Source of the DNA: Cupriavidus yeoncheonensis
GTDB lineage: Bacteria; Pseudomonadota; Gammaproteobacteria; Burkholderiales; Burkholderiaceae
Assembly: GCF_905397275.1 (NCBI RefSeq)
Contig: NZ_CAJPUY010000012.1
Span: 124,001-188,000 of the forward strand
DNA: 64,000 nucleotides
Reading direction: 5' to 3'
A program made the translations under genes and the position numbers. The notes beneath the pieces were generated by a model. The model made no database searches, had not been told where the DNA came from, and was given only the letters and a program-made list of their open reading frames with translations. Positions 51,234 through 59,629 of the stretch are shown here, piece after piece. The number at the start of each line of letters is the position of its first letter. The first letter of the stretch is position 1.

Positions 51234-51283
51234 GTTTTGTATCAATCGATATGAAACGGATTATAGATCGATCGATACAAAAC
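51234..51283 (-). promoter_or_regulatory. TetR promoter/operator with 17-bp inverted repeat
   Basis: Arms GTTTTGTATCAATCGAT (51234-51250) and ATCGATCGATACAAAAC (51267-51283) match with one mismatch. Between them, on the minus strand, is a perfect -10 box TATAAT (51260-51265), with a weak -35 TTGCGT near 51282-51287. The dyad surrounds the promoter, typical of TetR autorepression. Confidence 0.65.
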
Positions 51284-51315
51284 GCAAGCCACCCGCGCCA
51301 GAGGCGCTCAGCAGG

Positions 51316-52761
51316 TCAATGCTTGACGGCGGGCATCACCAGGCGCAGGCCGCTGGCAATGGCGGCGACGCCGGCAAAGCCCGCGCCAAGTGCCAGCGCC
51401 AGTCCGGGGCCATGGCTGCCCGCCAGGCCGAAGCTGAGTGCCACGAGCGCCGCGCCCGTGGCCTGGCCCAGCAGGCGCGCGGTCGCGATCACGCCACTGG
51501 CGCCGCCGCTGCGCTCGCGCGGGGCGCTGGCCATCAGCGCCTTGAGGTTCGGCGACTGGAAGAACCCGAAGCCGGCGCCGCAGATGCACATGCGGATGCC
51601 GATCTCCAGCGAGCTTGGGTTGGCCGGCATCAGGGCCAGCGACGCCATGCCCGCGCTCATCACGGCCAGCCCCACGCCGCCCAGCAGGCCCGGCGGATAG
51701 CGGTCGGACAGCCGCCCGGCGATGGGGGCCATCAGCGCCACCACCACGGACCACGGCGTCAGCAGGAATCCGGTTTCCACCTGGCCGCGCCCGAGCACGT
51801 GCTGGAAATAGAACGGCAGAGAGACAAAGGCCAGCCCCTGCGCCGCAAACGAACAAATCGCGGTCAGCGTCGACAGCGCGAACATCGGCCGGCGGAACAG
51901 GTCCACCGGCAGCATCGGCGCCGGGTGGCCGCGCTCGCGCCACAGCAGCAGGCCGAACGCCACCACGAAGACAGCCGCCGCGGCCAGGGACTCTGCCAGT
52001 GGCGCGCGCTGCGCGCCCTCGCCCAGGGCAAAGATCAGCGCGGCGAACGCCACCACGTTCAGCAGCGCGGCCACGCGGTCGAACGCGTGCTGGCTGCGCG
52101 GCGTCTGCGGCAGGGCACCGCGCGCGATACCGAGCGCCAGCAGGCCGATCGGAAGATTCACGGCAAACAGCCACGGCCACGTGCCGAAGGAGAGGATCAC
52201 CGAAGCCACGGTCGGCCCGAGCGCGAACGACACCCCCACCACCAGCGCATTCAGCCCGACGCCGCGGCCGAGCCGCTGGATCGGGAAGATCGCGCTGATC
52301 AGCGCGGTATTGACGCTCATGATCGCGCTGGCCCCGATGCCCTGCAGCACCCGCGCCGCGGCGAGCGATGGCAGCGACCACGCCAGCGCGCACACGACGG
52401 AAGCCGCGATGAACAGGGTCACGCCGCCGATATAGACGCGCCGGTGCCCGAGGATGCCGCCCAGCGCCGCGAACGGCAGCAGCGTGGCCACCATCGCGAG
52501 CTGGTAGGCGTTGATCACCCAGACCGACGCCGCGGGCGTCGCATTCAGGTCCGCGGCAATGGACGGCAAAGCCGTATTGGCGATCGCCGTGTCCAGCGTT
52601 GCCAGCGCCACGGCGATCATGATGGCCGCCATGCCGCGACGCTCGCGCGAGGACATGGCATGCGGAGCAGCAGCGGCGGACGCCGGCGTGGAAGCGGATT
52701 GGAGCGGGGCGGGAGTGGACACGGCGCGGGACTGGTTGAGGGCCGGATCACAGCCCGGCAC
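51316..52761 (-). CDS. MFS drug efflux transporter, DHA2 (EmrB/QacA) family
   Basis: A 481-residue carrier with about 14 helices. Diagnostic residues are ALATLDTAIANTALPSIAAD in helix 1, the long loop with GILGHRRVYIGGVTLFIAAS, and ARVLQGIGASAIMSVNTALI (motif C). The start is uncertain: the GTG at 52761 adds 35 residues before MSSRERRG, and neither has a clear ribosome site. The gene ends 93 bases before the TetR gene on the same strand. A proton-driven drug exporter is the likely role. Confidence 0.78.
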   Translation of the reverse strand: MPGCDPALNQSRAVSTPAPLQSASTPASAAAAPHAMSSRERRGMAAIMIAVALATLDTAIANTALPSIAADLNATPAASVWVINAYQLAMVATLLPFAALGGILGHRRVYIGGVTLFIAASVVCALAWSLPSLAAARVLQGIGASAIMSVNTALISAIFPIQRLGRGVGLNALVVGVSFALGPTVASVILSFGTWPWLFAVNLPIGLLALGIARGALPQTPRSQHAFDRVAALLNVVAFAALIFALGEGAQRAPLAESLAAAAVFVVAFGLLLWRERGHPAPMLPVDLFRRPMFALSTLTAICSFAAQGLAFVSLPFYFQHVLGRGQVETGFLLTPWSVVVALMAPIAGRLSDRYPPGLLGGVGLAVMSAGMASLALMPANPSSLEIGIRMCICGAGFGFFQSPNLKALMASAPRERSGGASGVIATARLLGQATGAALVALSFGLAGSHGPGLALALGAGFAGVAAIASGLRLVMPAVKH

Positions 52762-52859
52762 AGTTCAACCGTGACAATACGGGAAATCCCTTCAACGCGC
52801 TGAAGGCGGCTTCATATGTATGCACATTTGAAGCCGCTCGCGCCGTCCAGCGCCGTCCG

Positions 52860-53627
52860 TCAGGCTACCGACAGACCACCGTCCACGCTGACGCTCTGAC
52901 CGTTGATGAAGCGCCCGGCGGGCGAGGCCAGCAACAGCGCCAGCCCTGCCACATCGCCCGCTTCGCCGATGCGCCGCATCGGGTTGCGCGCCGCCAGCTG
53001 CGCTTCGCGCTCGGGGTCGCCCCACAGCGCCTCGCGCGAGAACTCCGTCCGGACCGGTCCCGGGTTGATGGCGTTGACGTTCACCCCGCTCGCTCCCAGT
53101 TCCAGCGCCAGGCTGCGCACCGCCTGGTCCACGGCTGCCTTGGTGATGCTGTACATGCCCAGGAAAGCCGAGCCGCGCTTGGCCGCAATGCTCGACATGA
53201 ACGTGATCGAGCCATCGCGCCGTGCCACCATCTGCGGCGCCAGCGCGTTGACCAGCACCAGGTTGCCGCGCACATTGCCGGCCATCGCCGCGTCGAACAC
53301 TTCCGGCCCCTGGCTGAGCAAGGATCCCGCCGCGCCGTCCGCCGCCGCGTTCAGGACCAGGGCATCCACCCTGCCGAACGCCGCCAGCGCCTGTTGCGCG
53401 AATGCTCGCACGCTGGCCAGGTCGGCGATATCGCAGGCAATGCCCCGGGCGCGGATGCCTTCGCTTTCCAGTTTCGCGGCGACAGTCTGCGCGACCTCGC
53501 CGTCACGTCCTGAAACAATGACGGCGGCGCCGGCATGGCCCAGCGCACGCGCCATTTCGAGGCCCATGCCCTTGGTGGAGCCGGTCACGACGGCCACGCG
53601 GCCGGAAAGGTCAAAGAGGTTCTGCAT
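52860..53627 (-). CDS. Short-chain dehydrogenase/reductase (SDR)
   Basis: A 255-residue classical SDR, NAD(P)-dependent, acting on an unknown alcohol or ketone. The nucleotide motif is VVTGSTKGMGLEMARALGHA, the stabilising NAAADGAAG replaces the usual NNAG, and the catalytic set is the SSIAAKRGSA serine with YSITK. The C-terminal INGQSVSVDGG is standard. ATG 53627 follows AGGAG; a longer frame was rejected. It is divergent from a TetR gene, an arrangement common for SDRs induced by xenobiotics. Confidence 0.88.
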   Translation of the reverse strand: MQNLFDLSGRVAVVTGSTKGMGLEMARALGHAGAAVIVSGRDGEVAQTVAAKLESEGIRARGIACDIADLASVRAFAQQALAAFGRVDALVLNAAADGAAGSLLSQGPEVFDAAMAGNVRGNLVLVNALAPQMVARRDGSITFMSSIAAKRGSAFLGMYSITKAAVDQAVRSLALELGASGVNVNAINPGPVRTEFSREALWGDPEREAQLAARNPMRRIGEAGDVAGLALLLASPAGRFINGQSVSVDGGLSVA

Positions 53628-53689
53628 TACAGCGACTCCTGTCGATGGGAAGACACAAAGGAGGCGTGGCCGATGGGCACGCCGGTTTA

Positions 53690-53742
53690 AATGACGATCA
53701 ACATCTATTGAACAAATTATGACCATCATCTAAAATTCGTCA
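53690..53742. promoter_or_regulatory. Possible operator region between the SDR and TetR genes
   Basis: An AT-rich 140-base divergent region with TGACGA (53692-53697) and TCGTCA (53737-53742) in inverted order and two similar words, ATGACGATCA and ATGACCATCA, as direct repeats. A TetR site is likely in such a gap, but the exact dyad is not clear. Confidence 0.35.
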
Positions 53743-53769
53743 AGCATCAATTTTCGAAAGGGGCTTCAG

Positions 53770-54366
53770 ATGGCGCGCGCATCACGGGAACAGGCAGACA
53801 AGAATCGGGAAGCCATCGAACAGGCGTCGTCGCGGCTGTTCCGCGAACGCGGGCTCAATGGGGTCAGCGTGGCTGAACTGATGGCGGGCGCCGGGCTGAC
53901 GCACGGTGGCTTCTACGGACACTTCGCCTCGAAAGACGCACTTGCGGCGCAGGCCTGCAAACGCGCGTTCGAGGAGTCGGCCGCACGCTGGGAACGCCGC
54001 ATCGAGCGCGCCGCCGGCGACCCGCAAGTCGTACTGACCAACCTGATCGAGCCCTACCTCACGCAAGCCCATTGCGCCGACCCGGGCCATGGATGCGCGG
54101 CGGCGGCATTGGCCAGCGACGTGGCGCGCGAGCCGGCGGACAAGCCGGTACGGCGGGCTTACCTGGAGGGCTTCCGCTCCCTGGTCCAGGACATGGAATC
54201 GACCGTGGCCAGCGACAGCGCGCAAACGCGCCACAAGGAAGCCCTGATCCGCATGGCCATGCTGGTCGGCGCGGTCACGCTGGCACGTGCCGTGCAAGGC
54301 GACACCCTGTCCGACAACATCCTGGACGCCGTACGCGAACGGCTGCTCGGGCCGTCATCCGACTAA
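53770..54366 (+). CDS. TetR-family regulator, divergent from the SDR gene
   Basis: A 198-residue TetR regulator. The DNA-binding part reads LFRERGLNGVSVAELMAGAG, then LTHGGFYGHFASKDALAAQA, the AcuR/NemR-like pattern with HGGFYGHF. The ligand half contains HCADPGHGCAAAALASDVAR with two cysteines. It likely represses the divergent SDR gene and itself. The following MFS gene on the same strand is a possible third target. Confidence 0.85.
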   Translation: MARASREQADKNREAIEQASSRLFRERGLNGVSVAELMAGAGLTHGGFYGHFASKDALAAQACKRAFEESAARWERRIERAAGDPQVVLTNLIEPYLTQAHCADPGHGCAAAALASDVAREPADKPVRRAYLEGFRSLVQDMESTVASDSAQTRHKEALIRMAMLVGAVTLARAVQGDTLSDNILDAVRERLLGPSSD

Positions 54367-54495
54367 CCCGTCAACCACTGATCCGCCAACCATTCCGGAA
54401 CGACTTGAATCACCGTTCTCCGGCCCCCCGCCGGAATGCGGATGGCCCGACGCACCCCAAAACACCCGCAAGCGCCCCCTGACAGAGAGAGACCC

Positions 54496-55806
54496 ATGTT
54501 CGCCCAAGCGATTTCCAGCCGGCTCGACCGGCGCGGCATCCACTATGCGTGGCTCGTCGCCGCCGTCACCTTCCTCGTCATGCTCACCACGTCGGCGGCG
54601 CTCGGCCTGCCCGGCGCCTTCCTCAAGCCGCTCACCAGCGAAATGGGATGGAACACGGACCAGATTTCATCGATCCTGGCTTTCCGTTTCGCGCTGTTCG
54701 GATTGATGGCGCCGTTCTCGGCGATCCTGATGGAGCGCTTCGGCGTGCGCAACGTGGTGTGCGCCGCCCTGGCGCTGATTGCCGGCGGCATGGCGCTGGC
54801 CACCGTCGTCACGCAACTGTGGCAACTGTTCCTGGCATGGGGCGTAATGCTCGGTGTCGGCTCCGGCATGACCGCGCTGGTCCTGGCCGCCGTCGTGGCC
54901 AATCGCTGGTTCAGCGCGCGGCGCGGGCTGGTGATCGGCCTGCTCACCGCCAGTTCGGCCACCGGCCAGCTCGCCTTCCTGCCGGCCGCCGCCTGGTTGA
55001 TCGAACACATGGGCTGGCGCGTGGCGGTTCTGCCGGTGCTGGTTGGCTGCGCGGTACTGGCCGTGCTGGTGTTCGCGTTCATGCGCAACCGCCCGGCCGA
55101 CGTCGGCCTGGCCGCATTCGGCGAGGTGCCCGCCGCGGTCCCCGTTGCCGCTGCCGCGCCGCCTGCCCCGCTCACGCTGCGCGGCCCCTTCGTCGTGCTG
55201 CGCGACGCCATGCGCAACCAGACGTTCTGGGTGCTGGCCGGCACCTTCTTCATCTGCGGCCTGTCCACCAACGGGCTGATCCAGACCCACTTCATCGCGC
55301 TCTGCGGAGACTTCGGCATGGGCGCCGTGCCGGCCGCCTCGGCGCTGGCCATGATGGGCGCGTTCGACTTTGTCGGCACCATCCTGTCCGGCTGGCTGTC
55401 GGACCGCTATGACAGCCGCAAGCTGCTGTTCTGGTACTACGGGCTGCGCGGCCTGTCACTGCTCTGGCTGCCCCATTCGACCTTCACGCTGTATGGCCTG
55501 TCGATTTTCGCGATGTTCTACGGCCTGGACTGGATCGCCACCGTGCCGCCCACGGTCAAGCTGGCCGCCACCGCCTTCGGCCGCGACCGCGCGCCGATGG
55601 TATTCGGCTGGATCTTCGCCGCCCACCAGATCGGTGCCGCCACGGCGGCCTTCGGTGCCGGCCTGAGCCGTACCCTGCTGCTGACCTATACGCCGGCGCT
55701 GTATGCCGCAGGCGCGGCGTGCTTCGTGGCGGCGCTGCTGGCGCTGTTCGCCAGGCGTGCCGCGACGTCAGGCAATGCTGCCGCGGCGCAAGCAGCAAGC
55801 GGCTGA
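54496..55806 (+). CDS. MFS transporter of the OFA/MCT-like group
   Basis: A 436-residue carrier with about 12 helices. The opening RGIHYAWLVAAVTFLVMLTT and LKPLTSEMGWNTDQISSILA fit the oxalate/formate-antiporter and monocarboxylate-like group, which moves small carboxylates. GAGAGAGA-rich ribosome site before ATG 54496. The pairing with a TetR gene (129 bases upstream) is suggestive. A frame beginning at 54436 adds 20 unlikely residues. Confidence 0.82.
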   Translation: MFAQAISSRLDRRGIHYAWLVAAVTFLVMLTTSAALGLPGAFLKPLTSEMGWNTDQISSILAFRFALFGLMAPFSAILMERFGVRNVVCAALALIAGGMALATVVTQLWQLFLAWGVMLGVGSGMTALVLAAVVANRWFSARRGLVIGLLTASSATGQLAFLPAAAWLIEHMGWRVAVLPVLVGCAVLAVLVFAFMRNRPADVGLAAFGEVPAAVPVAAAAPPAPLTLRGPFVVLRDAMRNQTFWVLAGTFFICGLSTNGLIQTHFIALCGDFGMGAVPAASALAMMGAFDFVGTILSGWLSDRYDSRKLLFWYYGLRGLSLLWLPHSTFTLYGLSIFAMFYGLDWIATVPPTVKLAATAFGRDRAPMVFGWIFAAHQIGAATAAFGAGLSRTLLLTYTPALYAAGAACFVAALLALFARRAATSGNAAAAQAASG

Positions 55807-55840
55807 CAGCCAACGGGGCTGACGGCAGCTCGCCGCAGAC

Positions 55841-56473
55841 TCAGAACTTGGGGATCCTCAGCGTCTTGCTGACCATCAGCGATCCCGACAGCGCGAACAG
55901 CAGCACCAGCGGGTGCAGCTCCGCCGGCCCGATGGTCCATGCGCCACCGGGCAGCGCCGCGTCGAGGCGTTGCTGCGCGGCGCACCAGGCGAGCACGCCG
56001 GTCAACAGCACGCTGGTGGGAATCGGCGTGCCTTCGAAATACTTCACCTTGTCGCTGCCGGCCGACAGCGTTTCCGCGGTGACGTTGAAACGCGCGAGCC
56101 GGCTGACGCCGCAGCAGACGAAGAAGATCAGCACCGCCAGGTCCCAGCCGCCGCGCATGCCGGCGGCAAACGCCAGCGTGGCCGGGCCGACACCGAAGGA
56201 AATGATGTCGGCCAGCGAATCAAGCTCGCGCCCCATTGCCGAATGCTGGTGCCGCCAGCGCGCGATGCGCCCGTCCAGCACGTCGAAGATGAAAGCCAGC
56301 GGTGCCAGCGCGGCCGCCGTGAAGAAATGCGACGGCGTCGGCGTGGCCACGTAGAACATGGCGAAGAACACCGACGCCATCCCGCAAGCCGCATTGCCCA
56401 GCGTGAAGACATCCGCAAGCTGCAGCTCGCGCAGCATGGAGAAATGGCGGGGCCGCTCCTGAGGCGTCGGCAT
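55841..56473 (-). CDS. CDP-alcohol phosphatidyltransferase, probable phosphatidylserine synthase
   Basis: A 210-residue membrane enzyme. The CDP-alcohol phosphotransferase signature is complete: DVLDGRIARWRHQHSAMGRE, then LDSLADIISFG, with the usual aspartates. About six transmembrane helices surround it. FGVGPATLAF after the motif and the VFTLGNAACG start are typical of PssA of Gram-negative type II form, so it likely makes phosphatidylserine from CDP-diacylglycerol and serine. Shorter than some PssA proteins. Next to an ABM-domain gene, 12 bases downstream of it. Confidence 0.8.
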   Translation of the reverse strand: MPTPQERPRHFSMLRELQLADVFTLGNAACGMASVFFAMFYVATPTPSHFFTAAALAPLAFIFDVLDGRIARWRHQHSAMGRELDSLADIISFGVGPATLAFAAGMRGGWDLAVLIFFVCCGVSRLARFNVTAETLSAGSDKVKYFEGTPIPTSVLLTGVLAWCAAQQRLDAALPGGAWTIGPAELHPLVLLFALSGSLMVSKTLRIPKF

Positions 56474-56485
56474 CTGTGTTCCGGC

Positions 56486-56776
56486 TCAGAGAACCTTGGA
56501 TACGTGGCCGACTTGCGGCGGGGCTGCGAAGCAGTCGCTGACCAGTGCGCGCCACTCCTGGAATTCGGGCGCGTCGCGGAAATGCACCATGTGGTCTTCC
56601 ACCGTTTCCCACTCGACCACGAGCGTGTATTGCTGCGGCTGCTCGATCGAGCGGAACAACTGCACGCCATGGCAGCCGCGCGAGCGCAGGAACAGCGGTT
56701 TGGCCTTGCCCACGCCCTCTTCGAACTGGCTTTCGCTGCCAGGCTTGACGGTGATTTGCGCGATTTCCTTGATCAT
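56486..56776 (-). CDS. Small ABM-domain (antibiotic biosynthesis monooxygenase-like) protein
   Basis: A 96-residue dimeric alpha+beta barrel protein with EIAQITVKPGSESQFEEGVG at the start, then RGCHGVQLFRSIEQPQQYTL and VVEWETVEDHMVHFRDAPEF. The family includes quinone-forming monooxygenases and haem-degrading enzymes, but many are of unknown role. ATG 56776 is preceded by AGGGA; a longer frame was rejected. Probably cotranscribed with the phosphatidyltransferase. Confidence 0.78.
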   Translation of the reverse strand: MIKEIAQITVKPGSESQFEEGVGKAKPLFLRSRGCHGVQLFRSIEQPQQYTLVVEWETVEDHMVHFRDAPEFQEWRALVSDCFAAPPQVGHVSKVL

Positions 56777-56928
56777 GATGTCCCTGTGTCTGGTTGGGGA
56801 ATGCCGGCGCATGCCGGCTGGATGACACTACCTTAGCACGATCAAGCGCGCGGGTCGTGTGGCCGCAATCCTTTCGTTACTCGCGCACCGTAGCATCGCG
56901 GCTTCCGTTGAATCCGTGATGAACCGCC

Positions 56929-58896
56929 ATGTCGATGAAACCGCTGAATGCCATGACTGCCGGACTGCTTTTTGGTCCTTTCGCTCTTTTTGCCGGCCAC
57001 GCCACCCATGCCGCTGCGACCGCCGCGCCATGCGGTTCGCCGTCCACGCTCATTGCCGACGTGCAGGCTGCATCGGCCGCTTCGCCGCTGGCGGGCAAGC
57101 CGGTGGAGATCGAGGCAGTGGTCACGGCGGACTACAGCGGTCCCGATGGTTTCATGGGCTTCTTTGTCCAGCAGGCCGACGAGCAGCGGCAGGATCGGCC
57201 AGGCGTATCCGAAGGCCTGTTCGTCTATTCGCCGCGCTACGCCGCGCGCGCCGGCGACCTGTTGCGGCTGGCCGGCACCGTGGAAGAGCGCTACGGCCAG
57301 ACCCAGCTGGCCTTGTCGGGCATGCCGTCGCTCTGCGCCTCGGGGCGCTCCGTCACTCCGGCAAGTCTCGCGCTGCCGTTTCCGAACGACATGGCACCGA
57401 GGGCGCGCGCGGGGATGCTCGTCAGCTTTCCGCAAACACTGACCGTCAACGACACGCACGAACTGGGCCGCTACGGCAGCCTGCTGCTCGGACTCGGCCG
57501 GTTGCACGTTCCCACCGCAGTCGCCGCGCCGCGTGAAGGTGGCGTGCAGGTTGCAGCGGACAATGCGCTGAACCGGCTGGTGCTCGACGATGGGTCCAGC
57601 CAACAGAACCCCGCAGTCGTTCCCTACCCCGCGCCCGCACTGAGCACCGCCAACCCGGTGCGCGCCGGCGACACCGTGACCGGCCTGCGCGGCGTGCTGG
57701 AGAAGCGCTACGGCAACTGGCGCGTGCAGCCGGTGCCCGGTGGCGCGCCAATCCGGTTCACTGCCTCGAATCCACGCCAGCCCGCCCCCGCGCGTGCCAC
57801 CGGCACCGACGTGCGCGTGGCCGCGTTCAACGTGCTCAACTATTTCAACGGCAACGGTCTGGGCGGCTTCGATGCGCCCGACAACCGTGGTGCCCGCAAC
57901 GCCGCCGAGTTCGCGCGGCAGGAAGCGAAGCTGCTCGCGGCGCTGCGCGCACTCGACGCGGACGTCATCGGCCTGATGGAGGTGGAGAACAACGGCTTTG
58001 GTCCGCGTAGCGCCGTGCAGCGCCTTGCGGCCCAACTCGGCCCGGATTGGCGCGCGGTCGAGCCCGGCACGCCAAGGCTTGGCCTGGACGCCATATCCGT
58101 CGCCCTGCTCTACAAGCAGCGGACCGTGATGCCGCTTGGGGCCCCTGCGACCACTGTGCTTGAGGCACGCAGCCGGCATCCGCTCGCGCAGACGTTCGCG
58201 CCCGTCGGCAATCCCTCGCAAGCCTTCACCGTCGCGGTCAACCACCTCAAGTCCAAGAACTGCGCGGACGCCGGGGGGGCCGAGCGCGACCAAGGCGACG
58301 GCCAGGGCTGCTGGAACGCGGCCCGGTCGCGTGCGGCGCGGGCACTGGCCGACTGGCTGAAGACCTCGCCCACCGGCGTCGCGGGCGCGGGTACGCTGGT
58401 GATCGGCGACCTCAACAGCTATGCCCGGGAAGAGCCGATCAGCCTGCTGGCACGCGCGGGCTACGAAGACATGGTGGCAAGGCTGGCGGCACGCGACGCC
58501 TACACCTATGTATTCGATGGCCAGGCTGGCTATCTCGACTACGCGCTCGCCGACGCTGTCCTTGCCAGGCGCGTCCGGGGCGTAAGCATCTGGCACGTCA
58601 ATGCCGACGAACCTTCGGCCTTCGCCTACGCGCAGGCCCATCGCAGCGCCGGCCAGCGGGAGCGCTACTACGCGCCGGATGCCTGGCGCGCGTCGGACCA
58701 CGATCCCGTGCTGGTCGACCTGTCCTGGCGCGAGCCTGCACCGGACGCGGCACCCGCCCGGAGCGGAGGCGGCAATGCCGTGGCCGGGCCCGAAGGCGGC
58801 GGTGGCAGTGTCGGCACCGCCGCGCTGCTAGCCATCGTGCTTGCCGCCAGTACGGCGCTCGCCATGCCGGCAATCCGCCGCCGGCCAGCACGATAG
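56929..58896 (+). CDS. ExeM/NucH-family extracellular nuclease with C-terminal sorting segment
   Basis: A 655-residue secreted protein with a signal (NAMTAGLLFGPFALFAGHAT, cleavage near AHA-A), an N-terminal OB-like region (residues 30-250), and a C-terminal endonuclease/exonuclease/phosphatase domain: VRVAAFNVLNYFNGNGLGGF, LDADVIGLMEVENNGFG, AVNHLKSKNCADAGG, TLVIGDLNSYAREEPISLL and RASDHDPVLVDL. This order matches ExeM, which cuts extracellular DNA. The end has a Gly-rich stretch (SGGGNAVAGPEGGGGSVG), a hydrophobic helix and a basic tail RRRPAR, like GlyGly-CTERM sorting signals. The mature enzyme is likely surface-attached or released. Confidence 0.86.
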   Translation: MSMKPLNAMTAGLLFGPFALFAGHATHAAATAAPCGSPSTLIADVQAASAASPLAGKPVEIEAVVTADYSGPDGFMGFFVQQADEQRQDRPGVSEGLFVYSPRYAARAGDLLRLAGTVEERYGQTQLALSGMPSLCASGRSVTPASLALPFPNDMAPRARAGMLVSFPQTLTVNDTHELGRYGSLLLGLGRLHVPTAVAAPREGGVQVAADNALNRLVLDDGSSQQNPAVVPYPAPALSTANPVRAGDTVTGLRGVLEKRYGNWRVQPVPGGAPIRFTASNPRQPAPARATGTDVRVAAFNVLNYFNGNGLGGFDAPDNRGARNAAEFARQEAKLLAALRALDADVIGLMEVENNGFGPRSAVQRLAAQLGPDWRAVEPGTPRLGLDAISVALLYKQRTVMPLGAPATTVLEARSRHPLAQTFAPVGNPSQAFTVAVNHLKSKNCADAGGAERDQGDGQGCWNAARSRAARALADWLKTSPTGVAGAGTLVIGDLNSYAREEPISLLARAGYEDMVARLAARDAYTYVFDGQAGYLDYALADAVLARRVRGVSIWHVNADEPSAFAYAQAHRSAGQRERYYAPDAWRASDHDPVLVDLSWREPAPDAAPARSGGGNAVAGPEGGGGSVGTAALLAIVLAASTALAMPAIRRRPAR

Positions 58897-59112
58897 CCGC
58901 CAGACGGAAACAGCGTGCCTTGCTCCGGGACAGCCAGTGCACCACCGGCGGCAATCCGCGCACCGGCGTCATTTACGTCATAAACACCGAGAGAAAACCC
59001 CAATACAATTTCATAAAAACATAATCCAATAATCAAACGAACCGCATCGCCGGTTTATTTTCCAGCCAGCGCAACACGTGTCGCCGAATCGTGGTGGAGT
59101 CGGGCACGTCTC

Positions 59113-59146
59113 AGCCCGCACGCTCAGCCTGCGGGCTTTTTTTTTT
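59113..59146 (+). terminator. Strong Rho-independent terminator 220 bases after the nuclease gene
   Basis: AGCCCGCA (59113-59120) pairs with TGCGGGCT (59130-59137), followed by a run of ten T in total. It is far from the nuclease stop at 58896. It may end that long mRNA tail, or a small RNA starting in the AT-rich patch before it. Confidence 0.75.
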
Positions 59147-59204
59147 GCACGGCGGTTCATTCCTAATACGCTTCAATCGCATCTTCCATCTAGATTTTGA
59201 ATAA

Positions 59205-59224
59205 ATACATTCAACAAAATGTAT
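59205..59224. promoter_or_regulatory. Inverted repeat in the OxlT upstream region (1)
   Basis: ATACATT (59205-59211) and AATGTAT (59218-59224) form a perfect 7-bp dyad with a 6-base spacer. AT-rich and far upstream of the gene start; a regulator site is possible. Confidence 0.35.
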
Positions 59225-59310
59225 GGTTGTTTGTTTTTCTTGACTTGCATGATATATCACATACTGTGTATCCCAGCGGGCGCCAGAAAGCGCTCTGGTC
59301 CTAAGAGAAC

Positions 59311-59326
59311 ATGACAATTTTGTCAT
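59311..59326. promoter_or_regulatory. Palindrome in the OxlT upstream region (2)
   Basis: ATGACAA (59311-59317), TT, TTGTCAT (59320-59326): a perfect dyad about 300 bases before the carrier gene. Such sites suit GntR- or MarR-like dimers; no matching regulator gene lies next to it. Confidence 0.45.
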
Positions 59327-59392
59327 CTGTCGATAAACAAGCAATTTCCAGGGAGGGACGCCCAGAAATTAACCAGCCATTTATTTCAATAC

Positions 59393-59408
59393 CAGATCGG
59401 TCGATCTG
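59393..59408. promoter_or_regulatory. Palindrome in the OxlT upstream region (3)
   Basis: CAGATCG (59393-59399), GT, CGATCTG (59402-59408) is a perfect 7-bp dyad, 84 bases after the previous dyad. Confidence 0.45.
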
Positions 59409-59521
59409 ATAAATCCATTTCTATCCATTTTCGGCGGCCGGAATATACCGGAGCGCCACGGTATTCCTGCGCCTGAAAAAAGCATTAATACCTGACCCTA
59501 TAAGCCGATGGAACAGGAGAC

Positions 59522-59629
59522 ATGAAAATGACAGCGACCCACGCCAGACCCGGGAATTCTGCCTGCCGATGCAGGCCCGCACCATTGAACAGCCTGAATC
59601 AACCGATCCAAGGAGCGCGCCATGAATAA
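59522..59629 (+). CDS. Possible 33-35-residue leader ORF overlapping the OxlT start
   Basis: An ORF with ATG at 59522 or 59528 and AGGAG eight bases before the second ATG. It encodes a Pro/Arg/Cys-containing peptide (MTATHARPGNSACRCR onward) and stops at TAA 59627-59629, overlapping the carrier start by eight bases. It could couple translation or act as a leader peptide. The sequence itself is not family-like, so it may be chance. Confidence 0.3.
   Translation: MKMTATHARPGNSACRCRPAPLNSLNQPIQGARHE

Larger units (their letters stand above)
58897..59521. other. Long AT-rich intergenic region upstream of the OxlT-type gene
   Basis: About 625 bases with no supportable gene in a genome where gaps are usually under 200. 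Composition is much richer in A and T than the genes around. It contains an orphan terminator (59113-59146) and three dyads listed separately, plus an AT-rich patch at 58975-59040 that could hold a promoter. Confidence 0.5.

Noticed and set aside
51229..52803. 524-codon plus-strand frame opposite the DHA2 transporter
   Set aside because: Extremely Arg/His/Gln-rich shadow; the minus strand encodes clear membrane helices.
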